The translations under genes were made by a program, and so were the position numbers. The notes below the pieces were generated by a model. It was not told the DNA's origin and made no database searches. It saw nothing but the letters and a program-made list of their open reading frames with translations. Below, piece by piece: positions 39,825 to 48,289 of a stretch of DNA of 64,000 nucleotides; positions within the stretch are counted from its first letter, which is position 1; every line of letters begins with the position of its first letter. This DNA comes from Planctomycetota bacterium (lineage in GTDB: Bacteria; Planctomycetota; UBA1135). The stretch lies in assembly GCA_030748415.1 (NCBI GenBank), contig JASMMA010000004.1, positions 86,501 through 150,500 on the forward strand, given 5' to 3'.

Positions 39825-41819
39825 TTATTGGCCAGAAATTAAATCAACTTGGGTCGTAGCACCTGGATTCACATATACGCTGGTCGTAGAGCCAGCAGCT
39901 TCGCTCATAAAGAGGAGTGCGCCATTTTGGCCGGAAGAGATGCTGACTTTGTAGTCTCCTGATTTCAGGCCCTCGAATCGGAATCGGCCCTGGGAATCGA
40001 GGCGGACATTCTTAGAGAAATATCCAAATCCATGATTGACTTGAAGAGTTAAGAAGGCGGTTCCCCCGGCCAAGGGTTCACCACTACTATTTTTTCCAGT
40101 TCCCGTAATAACCCCTCCGCGGGTAAGTCGGAAAGCGCCGGCGTCAATATTGCTTCCATTCGAGCAATTAACAGAGGAAATTGAACTCAAATAAGCAGGG
40201 TGTTTGACTTCGATTTGCAGGGAGTCTGGATAGGCGTTGCTGAAATGGAAAATGCCACTTTTGTTTGTGGCGACCTCTTGTTTTGGGACATTGTTGGGGT
40301 CAGGGCCAACGCCGCCAAATAAGCCATAAGAGTTTTCTTCTTTCCAGTCTTTTCCGTGAAGAATGACTTGTGCACCGGCGACGGGTTCGCCACTAAAGGT
40401 GTCGATTACAAGGCCGGAGATTTTTCCACCCTTTTGAAGATGAATGTCAATTCCGTGAACAGTTTCTCGTTGAACAGTGAAGCCTGTTGAGTAAGTCGAA
40501 GAAAAACCATCAGCAACAGCCATCAAGCGATAAGAGCCGGGATTGATTCCTTCGAACAAGAAATTGCCATTATCGTCTTGAAAGGTTTTTGGACGGCCAT
40601 TCTGGACGTAAAGAGCGGTACCTCGGTTCACGGATAATAGGGATAGTTGAAAGTTGCGAAGGGGTGCACCATCATCAGACAGAACGCGCCCTGCTACAGA
40701 TCCCAAACGGTGCATCACAACTTCAATATCGGTTTTGTCCGCCTTGATGCGAGGGAGATTGGACGCTGAATAGCCAGCAGCTTGAACGGAAAGTCCATAA
40801 AGGCCCTCGGGGAGGCCACCGACTTTGAATGTCCCATCTTGCTCCGAGATTCCAGTCGAACTAAACATCGGCTTAGGGCGCATCCGAGAGACTTGAATTT
40901 TCGCGCCAGGTACTAAAGTGCCGTCATCAGTCCGAACAACGCCAGAAAGAAAGTGCTCAGTTCCAAGCTCAATTTTCTTTTCAAGGGAGCGGTTATCTCC
41001 CATCATGACTAATGGGTGGATTCGAGTTGCTGCGTAGCCCTCATGGGAAACGGAAAGAGTCCACAACCCCTGAGGGAGTAGGTCGGCGATAAAACTGCCA
41101 TCCTGTTGGGCGACCATTTGGATTCGGCGACCCATCTCTTCATCTTCGATTTCGAGTTCTTCGACATCGCGAGGGACGAAGCGGCTGGCCTGGCGTTGGA
41201 ATATGAGCGAAGCGGGGAGGGGGTTTCCAGCCGTATCGGTGACGACTCCAGAGATTTGATAACCCTTATTCAGGATAATTGGATTCAATGTTTGGTTTTC
41301 GAGAAGGGTCGTGACAGGAACTCCTTCCTTGGCCGCATATTCAGGGTGGCGAACCCACATGTCATAATCGGTATCCGCTTGTAAGCGGGTGAATCGAAAG
41401 AGCCCCTTTTCATTCGTCTTCACCTTAAAAGATGGAATCGAGGCGAATTCTTCTGGGGTTAAAGAAAAGGCGGCGGATTGTTCAAGGCGCTCGGTGAGGG
41501 CAACAAGGGCGTTGGAAACAGGCTCACCAGATTCATTGGTTACGGACCCATGAATTTCCCCGCGAGAGAGCTTGTCGGCAGTGGGGGACGAGCCCGCCTG
41601 CGTGCGCCGGCCGGGACTCTGGGTCAATCTAGGGGAGTCCACTTGGGCGCCGACGCCGTCTTCAATATTGAAGGAATCCAAGGTAGGGCCATCTGAGTCG
41701 TTGCTGGAGTCCTCAGAGGGGCTCAGGGTGAGCATAAAGGCAATTGCTGCTAGGACAGCAAGCAAGATGGCAATCGGAATGAGGGCGGCACTCCCGCGGG
41801 TCTTTTTTCTGTAATTCAT
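39825..41819 (-). CDS. Carboxypeptidase regulatory-like repeat protein, single N-terminal TM
   Basis: GEIHGSVTNESGEPVSNALVALTE, ISGVVTDTAGNPLPASLIFQR, LSGVVRTDDGTLVPGAKIQVSRM, VAGRVLSDDGAPLRNFQLSLL; TM LIPIAILLAVLAAIAFML. Confidence 0.85.
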   Translation of the reverse strand: MNYRKKTRGSAALIPIAILLAVLAAIAFMLTLSPSEDSSNDSDGPTLDSFNIEDGVGAQVDSPRLTQSPGRRTQAGSSPTADKLSRGEIHGSVTNESGEPVSNALVALTERLEQSAAFSLTPEEFASIPSFKVKTNEKGLFRFTRLQADTDYDMWVRHPEYAAKEGVPVTTLLENQTLNPIILNKGYQISGVVTDTAGNPLPASLIFQRQASRFVPRDVEELEIEDEEMGRRIQMVAQQDGSFIADLLPQGLWTLSVSHEGYAATRIHPLVMMGDNRSLEKKIELGTEHFLSGVVRTDDGTLVPGAKIQVSRMRPKPMFSSTGISEQDGTFKVGGLPEGLYGLSVQAAGYSASNLPRIKADKTDIEVVMHRLGSVAGRVLSDDGAPLRNFQLSLLSVNRGTALYVQNGRPKTFQDDNGNFLFEGINPGSYRLMAVADGFSSTYSTGFTVQRETVHGIDIHLQKGGKISGLVIDTFSGEPVAGAQVILHGKDWKEENSYGLFGGVGPDPNNVPKQEVATNKSGIFHFSNAYPDSLQIEVKHPAYLSSISSVNCSNGSNIDAGAFRLTRGGVITGTGKNSSGEPLAGGTAFLTLQVNHGFGYFSKNVRLDSQGRFRFEGLKSGDYKVSISSGQNGALLFMSEAAGSTTSVYVNPGATTQVDLISGQ

Positions 41820-41829
41820 GAGTCAATGA

Positions 41830-41867
41830 AGGGGGGCGGAAATAGTTTAGTCGTTTCCTGCCCCCCT
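41830..41867. promoter_or_regulatory. Strong hairpin in divergent intergenic region
   Basis: AGGGGGGC-GGAAA-tagtttagtcg-TTTCC-t-GCCCCCCT: 13 bp stem with 1-nt bulge, followed by T-rich TTTCTTTC on + strand. Confidence 0.6.
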
Positions 41868-41875
41868 TTTCTTTC

Positions 41876-41918
41876 GCTCGGAGTCAAATCGTTTCATTTG
41901 CAACGCAAAGGTTTTCTG
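41876..41918 (+). repeat. Copy A of direct repeat flanking pgi-trpS, containing near-palindrome CGTTTCATTTGCAACG
   Basis: gctcggagtcaaatcgtttcatttgcaacgcaaaggttttctg; 26/30 matches to 44303-44332 over the ungapped part. Confidence 0.65.
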
Positions 41919-41933
41919 TAACGATTCCTTAGA

Positions 41934-43322
41934 ATGCCAGCCACCATGGCTCTCAAGCTCGATTTGACTGGACTTTTTGCTGGTGGACTGTCCCGCGAGG
42001 ATTTTGCCACCCGCCTGCCTCAGGCGGCTGCTGCTCGCGATGCCCACCTGCAGACCATGCCTGCCTGGCGGAAACTCCATGAAGCAACCCACCATTTGGA
42101 AAGCTGCCGCGCCCGGGCCGAGGCTGTAAAGGCAGAGCAGGCGCCCGAATTCTTCGTTGTACTGGGGATTGGCGGGTCTGCACTTGGGAATTCAGCGGTT
42201 CTCGCTGCTTTGGCCCCTGTTTACCAAGAATGGGCACCTGCCGAAGGGCAACCCAAGTGCATGGTCTTGGATTCCATCGACCCAGACTGGATAGGGGAGT
42301 TTTTGGCCACCGTTCCCATAGACAGGTGCCATTTCAATGTGATTTCAAAGTCGGGCGGCACCATTGAAACCTCCAGTGAGTTTTTGGTCTTTTACCAAGC
42401 TGTTCGAGATGCCTTGGGTAGCGATGAGGAAGCTTGCAAGCGGTTTACGGTAACCACTGACCCAGTGGGGGGGCACTTCCGAAAGCTCTGTGATGAGCTC
42501 GACCTTTTTACTCTTGAGGTCCCTGATGGGGTTGGTGGTCGGTTTTCCGTTCTTTCTCCGGTGGGCCTTTTTAATTTCGAAATGGCCGGATTGGATTCTC
42601 AAAGCATGCTCGAGGGGGCCGCTCGCGTGGACAACATGTGTGCCACTCTTCCTGCCGATCAGGATCCAACCTTGGCTTATGCCCTCGCCCATGTCATGCA
42701 CATGGAATCCGGCAGGCCGATTCATGTGCATTTCCCATATGCGCATCGACTCCGTTTACTTGCGGATTGGTACAAACAACTTTGGGCTGAATCTCTTGGC
42801 AAGAAACAAAACTTGGCCGGAGAAGTTGTGCATGTCGGTCCGACTCCAGTCAAAGCGGTTGGCCCAACGGATCAACATAGCCAATGCCAACTCTACATCG
42901 AAGGTCCCGATGACAAGGTTTACACCATGGTGAAGCTTGGCAAGCACACACATACCGTAAACATTGGCAAGCCCTTTGCGGATTCACCTGCATTTAGCCA
43001 CTTGGCAAATCGAAGCTTGAATGAACTCATCGAAGTAGAGCGCCAAGGAACTGAAGTTGCCCTCCTGGACTCCGGTCGCCCGATTTGCACCCTTGAACTT
43101 TGCAAACTGGATGCCTTCCATGTTGGACAGTACTTTGCCTTTTTCGAGATTGCTACCTCCATTGCGGGCGGCATCATGGGGATTGACCCCTTTGACCAAC
43201 CCGGGGTAGAGTCTGGGAAAATTGCAGCTCTGTCTCTAATGGGGTGTACTGGTTATGAAGACCGCGCTGCTGAAATTCGCGCCTCCGCCGCCTCCCGAGA
43301 GCCCTTTGTTTTAACTTGCTAA
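41934..43322 (+). CDS. pgi: Glucose-6-phosphate isomerase
   Basis: FFVVLGIGGSALGNSAVLAAL; VISKSGGTIETSSEFLVFYQAV; VGGRFSVLSPVGLFNFEMAGLD; GKKQNLAGEVVHVGPTPVKAVGPTDQHSQCQLYIEGP. Confidence 0.95.
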   Translation: MPATMALKLDLTGLFAGGLSREDFATRLPQAAAARDAHLQTMPAWRKLHEATHHLESCRARAEAVKAEQAPEFFVVLGIGGSALGNSAVLAALAPVYQEWAPAEGQPKCMVLDSIDPDWIGEFLATVPIDRCHFNVISKSGGTIETSSEFLVFYQAVRDALGSDEEACKRFTVTTDPVGGHFRKLCDELDLFTLEVPDGVGGRFSVLSPVGLFNFEMAGLDSQSMLEGAARVDNMCATLPADQDPTLAYALAHVMHMESGRPIHVHFPYAHRLRLLADWYKQLWAESLGKKQNLAGEVVHVGPTPVKAVGPTDQHSQCQLYIEGPDDKVYTMVKLGKHTHTVNIGKPFADSPAFSHLANRSLNELIEVERQGTEVALLDSGRPICTLELCKLDAFHVGQYFAFFEIATSIAGGIMGIDPFDQPGVESGKIAALSLMGCTGYEDRAAEIRASAASREPFVLTC

Positions 43323-44314
43323 TGCCTACCTACCTTTCTGGAATTCAGCCTAGTGGCCTTCAGCACATTGGGAATTACTTTGGAGCGATTCGCCAGCACA
43401 TTTCATTGCAAGAAGAAGCTGGCGAACACTATTACTTCATTGCAGACTTTCACGCTTTAACTAGCGTGCGAGATGCAGAAGAATTGCGCACTTACACACG
43501 CGAAACTGCGGTCGCCTACCTTGCCCTTGGTTTGGACCCTGAAAAGGCAGTTTTGTGGCGCCAATCGGATGTACCCGAAGTGCATGAAATCGCTTGGTTA
43601 CTGGCAACACAAACGGGTATGGGATTGTTGGAGCGGGCCCATTCATATAAAGATAAAATTGCTCAAGGGGTCAAGCCCAGTGTAGGTTTGTTCACTTACC
43701 CGATTTTGATGGCGGCTGATATTTTGGCTTATGACTCTACTCATGTTCCAGTGGGGAAAGATCAAGTTCAACATTTGGAAATGACTCAAGACATGGCGGG
43801 TTATTTCAACAATCACTACGGTGAGGTTTTTGTGCGACCGGAGTGTTTGTTGGCCTCGACTGAGCAAGCGCAGAAAGTGGTTGGCTTGGATGGGCAGAAA
43901 ATGTCCAAGTCTTATGGGAACACGATTTGGATTTTTGAAGAGGGCAAAAAACTAAAGAAAATCATCAATAAAATTGTGACGGATTCTCGCCCACCTGAGG
44001 AACCCAAAAACCCGGACGAGCTTTTCTTGTTCGACATCATGTCCCTTTTTATGGAAGAAAGCGAGGTGAACGAATGGAAAGAAAAGGTGAGCTCTGGTGG
44101 CGAAGGAGCTCCGGGCTACGGCCATTTGAAGGGCGCAATCTTTGAGGCCATGGAGGCCTATTTCGCTCCAGCTCGTGAGCGCAGGAAAGAGCTACTTGCC
44201 GACCCCTCCGAGGTGGACCGTATTCTCGCTGAGGGTGCTGAAAAAGCTGGCACTCGCGCCCGCGAGGTCCGCAACCGCGCCTTTGCGGCTTGCGGCCTTA
44301 TTGCTCGGAGTTAA
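43322..44314 (+). CDS. trpS: Tryptophanyl-tRNA synthetase
   Basis: SGIQPSGLQHIGNYFGAIRQHISLQ (HIGN), LDGQKMSKSYGNTIWIF (KMSKS); TAATG overlap with pgi; listed TTG at 43316 less likely. Confidence 0.96.
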   Translation: MPTYLSGIQPSGLQHIGNYFGAIRQHISLQEEAGEHYYFIADFHALTSVRDAEELRTYTRETAVAYLALGLDPEKAVLWRQSDVPEVHEIAWLLATQTGMGLLERAHSYKDKIAQGVKPSVGLFTYPILMAADILAYDSTHVPVGKDQVQHLEMTQDMAGYFNNHYGEVFVRPECLLASTEQAQKVVGLDGQKMSKSYGNTIWIFEEGKKLKKIINKIVTDSRPPEEPKNPDELFLFDIMSLFMEESEVNEWKEKVSSGGEGAPGYGHLKGAIFEAMEAYFAPARERRKELLADPSEVDRILAEGAEKAGTRAREVRNRAFAACGLIARS

Positions 44315-44341
44315 ATCGTTGCAAATGCAACGGGCTTTCTG
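44303..44341 (+). repeat. Copy B of direct repeat flanking pgi-trpS, containing perfect palindrome CGTTGCA-AA-TGCAACG
   Basis: gctcggagttaaatcgttgcaaatgcaacgggctttctg, overlapping the trpS stop codon. Confidence 0.65.
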
Positions 44342-44345
44342 AAGG

Positions 44346-45668
44346 TCAATAGGTGACATCCGAGAGCAGGGACTCTCGCAGTTCCTCATGCTTGCTTCGC
44401 CGGACGAGCTCACGAAAAACAACTTCGTCTGGGCGGGGGCGAATTTGGTGGACTAAAAGAATCGCCATCCCTTCCTTTGTGCGAAAGGGGTCGGAAATGT
44501 TGTTGATGTCGGAATCGAAAGCAACTTTGCAAACAGCTTCATCGATTACCCCTGGTTCATTTCTGTGGAGCCAACCCAACATTCCGTCTCTTGTGCGCGT
44601 GGGTTCGTGTTCTGACAACTTACTAGCAAGCTTGCCAAAGTTATGAGGCCCCTCCATTTCCTTGCGATAGGCTAACAGTTCATTGCGAGCATCGTTGAAA
44701 TCCAAGTCGAGTGGATCTGACTTCTCATTTTTTGCATGCAAGAACAGCCACGATACTTGTCGGCTTTCTCCAAACTTGGCATTGTGAGCGGCGCGCACTT
44801 CTGGGCTTAAAGAATCAAACCAAGCATCGTTCCAACGTTCACGCGCGAGGAGCCGCAAGAAGCCGACAGCCCGCAATTCAGCTCCATGCTTGACAGCTTC
44901 CAGGCTTGAGCCCTGAGAGGAGAGTAGTTTTTCATAGGTCATGCCACCAAAGGCAGGATTCTGGGAAACTCTATTTCGCCGCCATTCAATTTCTGCTTGG
45001 AGGATTTCGGGAGTCAATATCGTTCCGGTTTCTTTTGCCCAGGCTTCTAGTTTGTCCTGGATGATGAGCTGCTCTAAGTATTCTTGAATGCGGTTCGAAG
45101 AGAGAGCGGAGTGGATAGAAGCCCCAAGCTCTTCCAAGGAAATTTCCCAGTTTCCTTCAGAGAGAGCCCAGCCCGGAGGAGATTTCAGTGATGCTGCAAT
45201 CAGCTCTCCAACTTTGGACTCAGTCCATTCCTTTTGTTGTTCGACGGTTGGAGTCGTAGTTAAACTCAAGTCTTGTCGCACTAACTCTTCATGCAAAAGA
45301 GAATCGCGAATGAGCTTTTGAAAATGTTCCCTGGACATGCCGCGCTGGGCGATGGCAGCGTACAAATCAATGCCCGCGCTCTCGGATTGTTGTTCTGCTA
45401 AATGAATCCGTTCAGAAACAGCGGATTCGGGAATGGCCAAGCCACGCGCACTCGCTTCGCGTTCTACGAGCTGAATCTGAAGGAGGTGGCGAAGGGCCTC
45501 TTGGCCCACCGGTTTGCGGTGAAAAGTGTGACCCAAGAACCTCTCTAGTCGAAGAGCGCTAATGGAGCCGCCATCCCATTGCGCAACAATGCCTTCTGGC
45601 AATTTTGCGCTTGGCTCAGACGCGCTTTGAAGCGGGAAAGAGAGAAGGAGGGGGAGCAGTGCAAACAT
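44346..45668 (-). CDS. Parvulin/SurA-like peptidylprolyl isomerase
   Basis: SurA-like N-terminal architecture; C-terminal PPIC region EPTRTRDGMLGWLHRNEPGVIDEAVCKVAFDSDINNISDPFRTKEGMAILLVHQIRP. Confidence 0.75.
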   Translation of the reverse strand: MFALLPLLLSFPLQSASEPSAKLPEGIVAQWDGGSISALRLERFLGHTFHRKPVGQEALRHLLQIQLVEREASARGLAIPESAVSERIHLAEQQSESAGIDLYAAIAQRGMSREHFQKLIRDSLLHEELVRQDLSLTTTPTVEQQKEWTESKVGELIAASLKSPPGWALSEGNWEISLEELGASIHSALSSNRIQEYLEQLIIQDKLEAWAKETGTILTPEILQAEIEWRRNRVSQNPAFGGMTYEKLLSSQGSSLEAVKHGAELRAVGFLRLLARERWNDAWFDSLSPEVRAAHNAKFGESRQVSWLFLHAKNEKSDPLDLDFNDARNELLAYRKEMEGPHNFGKLASKLSEHEPTRTRDGMLGWLHRNEPGVIDEAVCKVAFDSDINNISDPFRTKEGMAILLVHQIRPRPDEVVFRELVRRSKHEELRESLLSDVTY

Positions 45669-45820
45669 TTCGCAACAGGATAAGCCCCCTCTTGGTTTGG
45701 GTTTCAGGAAAGGAGGACTGGGTTTGTTTTCAGAACCTGGAGAGACCCATTTGATTAGGTGCGGTTTCTTGCCTTCGGAAGTTCAGACCCCTGCTAAGAA
45801 GCGATTTGTGATTTCGTAAT

Positions 45821-45862
45821 GGGAAAACAAAAAACAGGGGCCAACCTGAAAGAAAGCCCCTG
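45821..45862 (-). terminator. Rho-independent terminator of the Clp-like ATPase gene
   Basis: Minus strand: CAGGGGC-tttctttcaggttg-GCCCCTG-ttttttgtttt; perfect 7-bp stem followed by T-tract, directly 3' of the gene ending at 45883. Confidence 0.85.
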
Positions 45863-45882
45863 CGAACCTAGGAGAAAGTGGT

Positions 45883-47286
45883 TCAAGCCGACTTGCGGCG
45901 TCGGCGGGAGGTTGCTTTTTTGACAAAGCGAACACCGTTCTTTGTCCAGCGCGCACTTAGGTGGGCGCCGCGACTGTGTTGACCATCTAGGATTTCGTTG
46001 GTGAGTGGATCTTCCACCAAGCGGCTAACAGTTCTGCGAACTTCACGAGCTCCGTACTCTTCGCTGTAACCTTCACTCGCGAGGATAGAAGGGAGTTTCG
46101 CTGACCATTCCAGCTGTACTCCAGCGTTGCAAAGTCGGGAAGAGACTTCTTCCAACTTCATTTCCGCGATTCGCGCGGCCGCCTTCCTGCTCAAAGCGCC
46201 GAAAACTTGTACCCCGTCAAGGCGGTTCAAAAGTTCTGGCTTGAAGTAGCGGCGCATGGCGGCTTGAGTGAGTTGGACGAAATCTTGTTCCTCGAGGCAC
46301 CCTTCGCGTCCGAATCCCAATCGAGAGGAAGCTTCCGCGTAGTCAGCAGTGCCAACATTTGAAGTCATGAGCACAACAGCGTTCCGGAAACTAACGGTGT
46401 TCCCTTTAGAGTCAGTCAAGCGACCGTCATCCAGGATTTGCAACAACATGTTGTGGAGTTTTTCGTGCCCCTTTTCAACTTCATCGAAAAGAACAACAGC
46501 GTTCGGGTTTTCGATGAGAGCTTCAGTCAAGGTCCCGCCTTCATTGTGACCCACATACCCGGGAGGGGCTCCAATGAGCTTTGCAGTTTCGTGGGGGAGT
46601 GCGAACTCCGAACAATCAAGCCGCACGAGGGACTTATCATCCCATAAATTGCGTGCAAGTGATTTTGCCAACTCGGTTTTCCCGGTCCCAGTTCGACCAA
46701 CCATTAAGAAGGACCCGATGGGACGAGTTGGATCATTCAATCCAACTGATGCTTTGCGAACTGCGCGACAGATTGCGCGGACATGATCGTCCTGGCCAAC
46801 AACCTCACTAAGAATCTTGGCTTCCAAGTTTTCTGCACGGTCGCGGAGTTCTTCCAGCGACTGTTCTTTTTGGGCTTCGACTTCGGCCTCTGCTTCCGCA
46901 GGAAGGGCAACAGTGTGAATTTCCAAACGAGGATTGACATCCACACAGATTTGATAAAGCAAATCTTCTGCAGCTGCGGCATCATCAGGATAAATTTCCT
47001 GAACGCGAGGAAGAACGGTTTCGTTCAGACCAACCACGCAGGCATCCACAATGAGATGGCGATATTCACGACGATCTGGAGGGTCGTCTCCGCCGCCGCG
47101 TGGAATGCGAACAGCTTCTTCGTCCGAGAGGATTCGAACGCGAATGAAACCATCGATGAGGTCGAAGTATTTGTAAACTAGGCCGCTTTCGTTGAGCACT
47201 TGATTCTTTCTCCTGCCCGAGGGGTTCGTCGGGCTATTTCTCTGTCGGCCGGTTCCCTTGGGAACCTTTAGGATGTTCCGCCCCAT
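45883..47286 (-). CDS. ClpA/ClpB-type AAA+ ATPase with a single AAA module and unusual N-terminal region
   Basis: FLMVGRTGTGKTELAKSLAR (Walker A), AVVLFDEVEKGHEKLHNMLLQILDDGRLTD (Walker B), NAVVLMTSNVG, YGAREVRRTVSRLVEDPL; GGAGGA Shine-Dalgarno 7 nt upstream of ATG at 47286. Confidence 0.9.
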   Translation of the reverse strand: MGRNILKVPKGTGRQRNSPTNPSGRRKNQVLNESGLVYKYFDLIDGFIRVRILSDEEAVRIPRGGGDDPPDRREYRHLIVDACVVGLNETVLPRVQEIYPDDAAAAEDLLYQICVDVNPRLEIHTVALPAEAEAEVEAQKEQSLEELRDRAENLEAKILSEVVGQDDHVRAICRAVRKASVGLNDPTRPIGSFLMVGRTGTGKTELAKSLARNLWDDKSLVRLDCSEFALPHETAKLIGAPPGYVGHNEGGTLTEALIENPNAVVLFDEVEKGHEKLHNMLLQILDDGRLTDSKGNTVSFRNAVVLMTSNVGTADYAEASSRLGFGREGCLEEQDFVQLTQAAMRRYFKPELLNRLDGVQVFGALSRKAAARIAEMKLEEVSSRLCNAGVQLEWSAKLPSILASEGYSEEYGAREVRRTVSRLVEDPLTNEILDGQHSRGAHLSARWTKNGVRFVKKATSRRRRKSA

Positions 47287-48289
47287 GACCGAATCCTCCG
47301 CCACCCAAGAAGACCAACAGTTCCTAGCTCTGCTGGTTCATCGCGGTTTTTTCGCTAAAGCCGACGCCGTGCGGGTTCTGCAAAGTGCTTCGGCTAAAGG
47401 GTTTACGGCTGCCCTAATGGCGGCCACCGGCTGGGATTCTAAGAAGCTAAACTACCTTCGGATGACCAAGGGCTTGCTGGAGCCAGTCATCCCCGGTTTT
47501 GATGATGCCGAGCGCATTGGCACCGGTGGAACCGCGGACGTTTTTAAAGCACGGAGAAAGAAAGACTTCGCCACAGTCGCCCTCAAGGTCCTTTTGCCAC
47601 GCCTCGCCCTTGACCCTCCATCGGTGAAACGCTTTCTGGAGGAGGGCAAGCTTCTTCAAACTCTTCAACATCCTTCAATCGTGTCGGGCCATCGGGTGTT
47701 CAAGTTTATGGATACCTATGTTTTGGAAATGGATTTCATTCCGGGAAAGACTCTGGAAGAAATCTTGGATGAAGGCGATCCAATTGAAGAGGAAACAGCC
47801 TTATCGGTAGTTCTTCAAGCGGCTCGCGCCCTGGAATACTTGCGTACTCAAGAAATTGTGCATCGTGACATGAAACCGGGAAACCTCATGTTGAAACCAG
47901 ATGGAACCATCATTTTGATTGACCTTGGTTTTGCGGGCGCGGGAATGGAGGGCCGCGTTTCGGAAGATTCCACTTTGGGAACACCCTCCTACCTTGCGCC
48001 CGAGCAGGCGCTCGGAGATGAAAGCCTTGATGCGCGCGCCGACATCTACTCTTTAGGTGTTACTCTTTACCATCTGGTCATGGGAAGCCTGCCCTTTACC
48101 GGCGAGAGCGAGGGCGAGGTCATGCGCAAGCAGATTCTCGAAGGCTTAAAGGGATCCGCAATGAAAGGCCGCGATATTTCTCCGCGGATGCACTATGTCA
48201 TTGAAAAAATGATGGCAAAGGACCGAGAAATTCGATACGCGTCGCCTGCAGAACTCGTTGAAGATTTAGAATCGTTTGGCCCAGCTTAG
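47285..48289 (+). CDS. Serine/threonine protein kinase
   Basis: ERIGTGGTADVFKARRKKDFATVALKVLLP; HRDMKPGNLMLKPDG; LIDLGFAGAG (DLG instead of DFG); GTPSYLAPEQALGDESLDARADIYSLGVTLY. Confidence 0.93.
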   Translation: MTESSATQEDQQFLALLVHRGFFAKADAVRVLQSASAKGFTAALMAATGWDSKKLNYLRMTKGLLEPVIPGFDDAERIGTGGTADVFKARRKKDFATVALKVLLPRLALDPPSVKRFLEEGKLLQTLQHPSIVSGHRVFKFMDTYVLEMDFIPGKTLEEILDEGDPIEEETALSVVLQAARALEYLRTQEIVHRDMKPGNLMLKPDGTIILIDLGFAGAGMEGRVSEDSTLGTPSYLAPEQALGDESLDARADIYSLGVTLYHLVMGSLPFTGESEGEVMRKQILEGLKGSAMKGRDISPRMHYVIEKMMAKDREIRYASPAELVEDLESFGPA

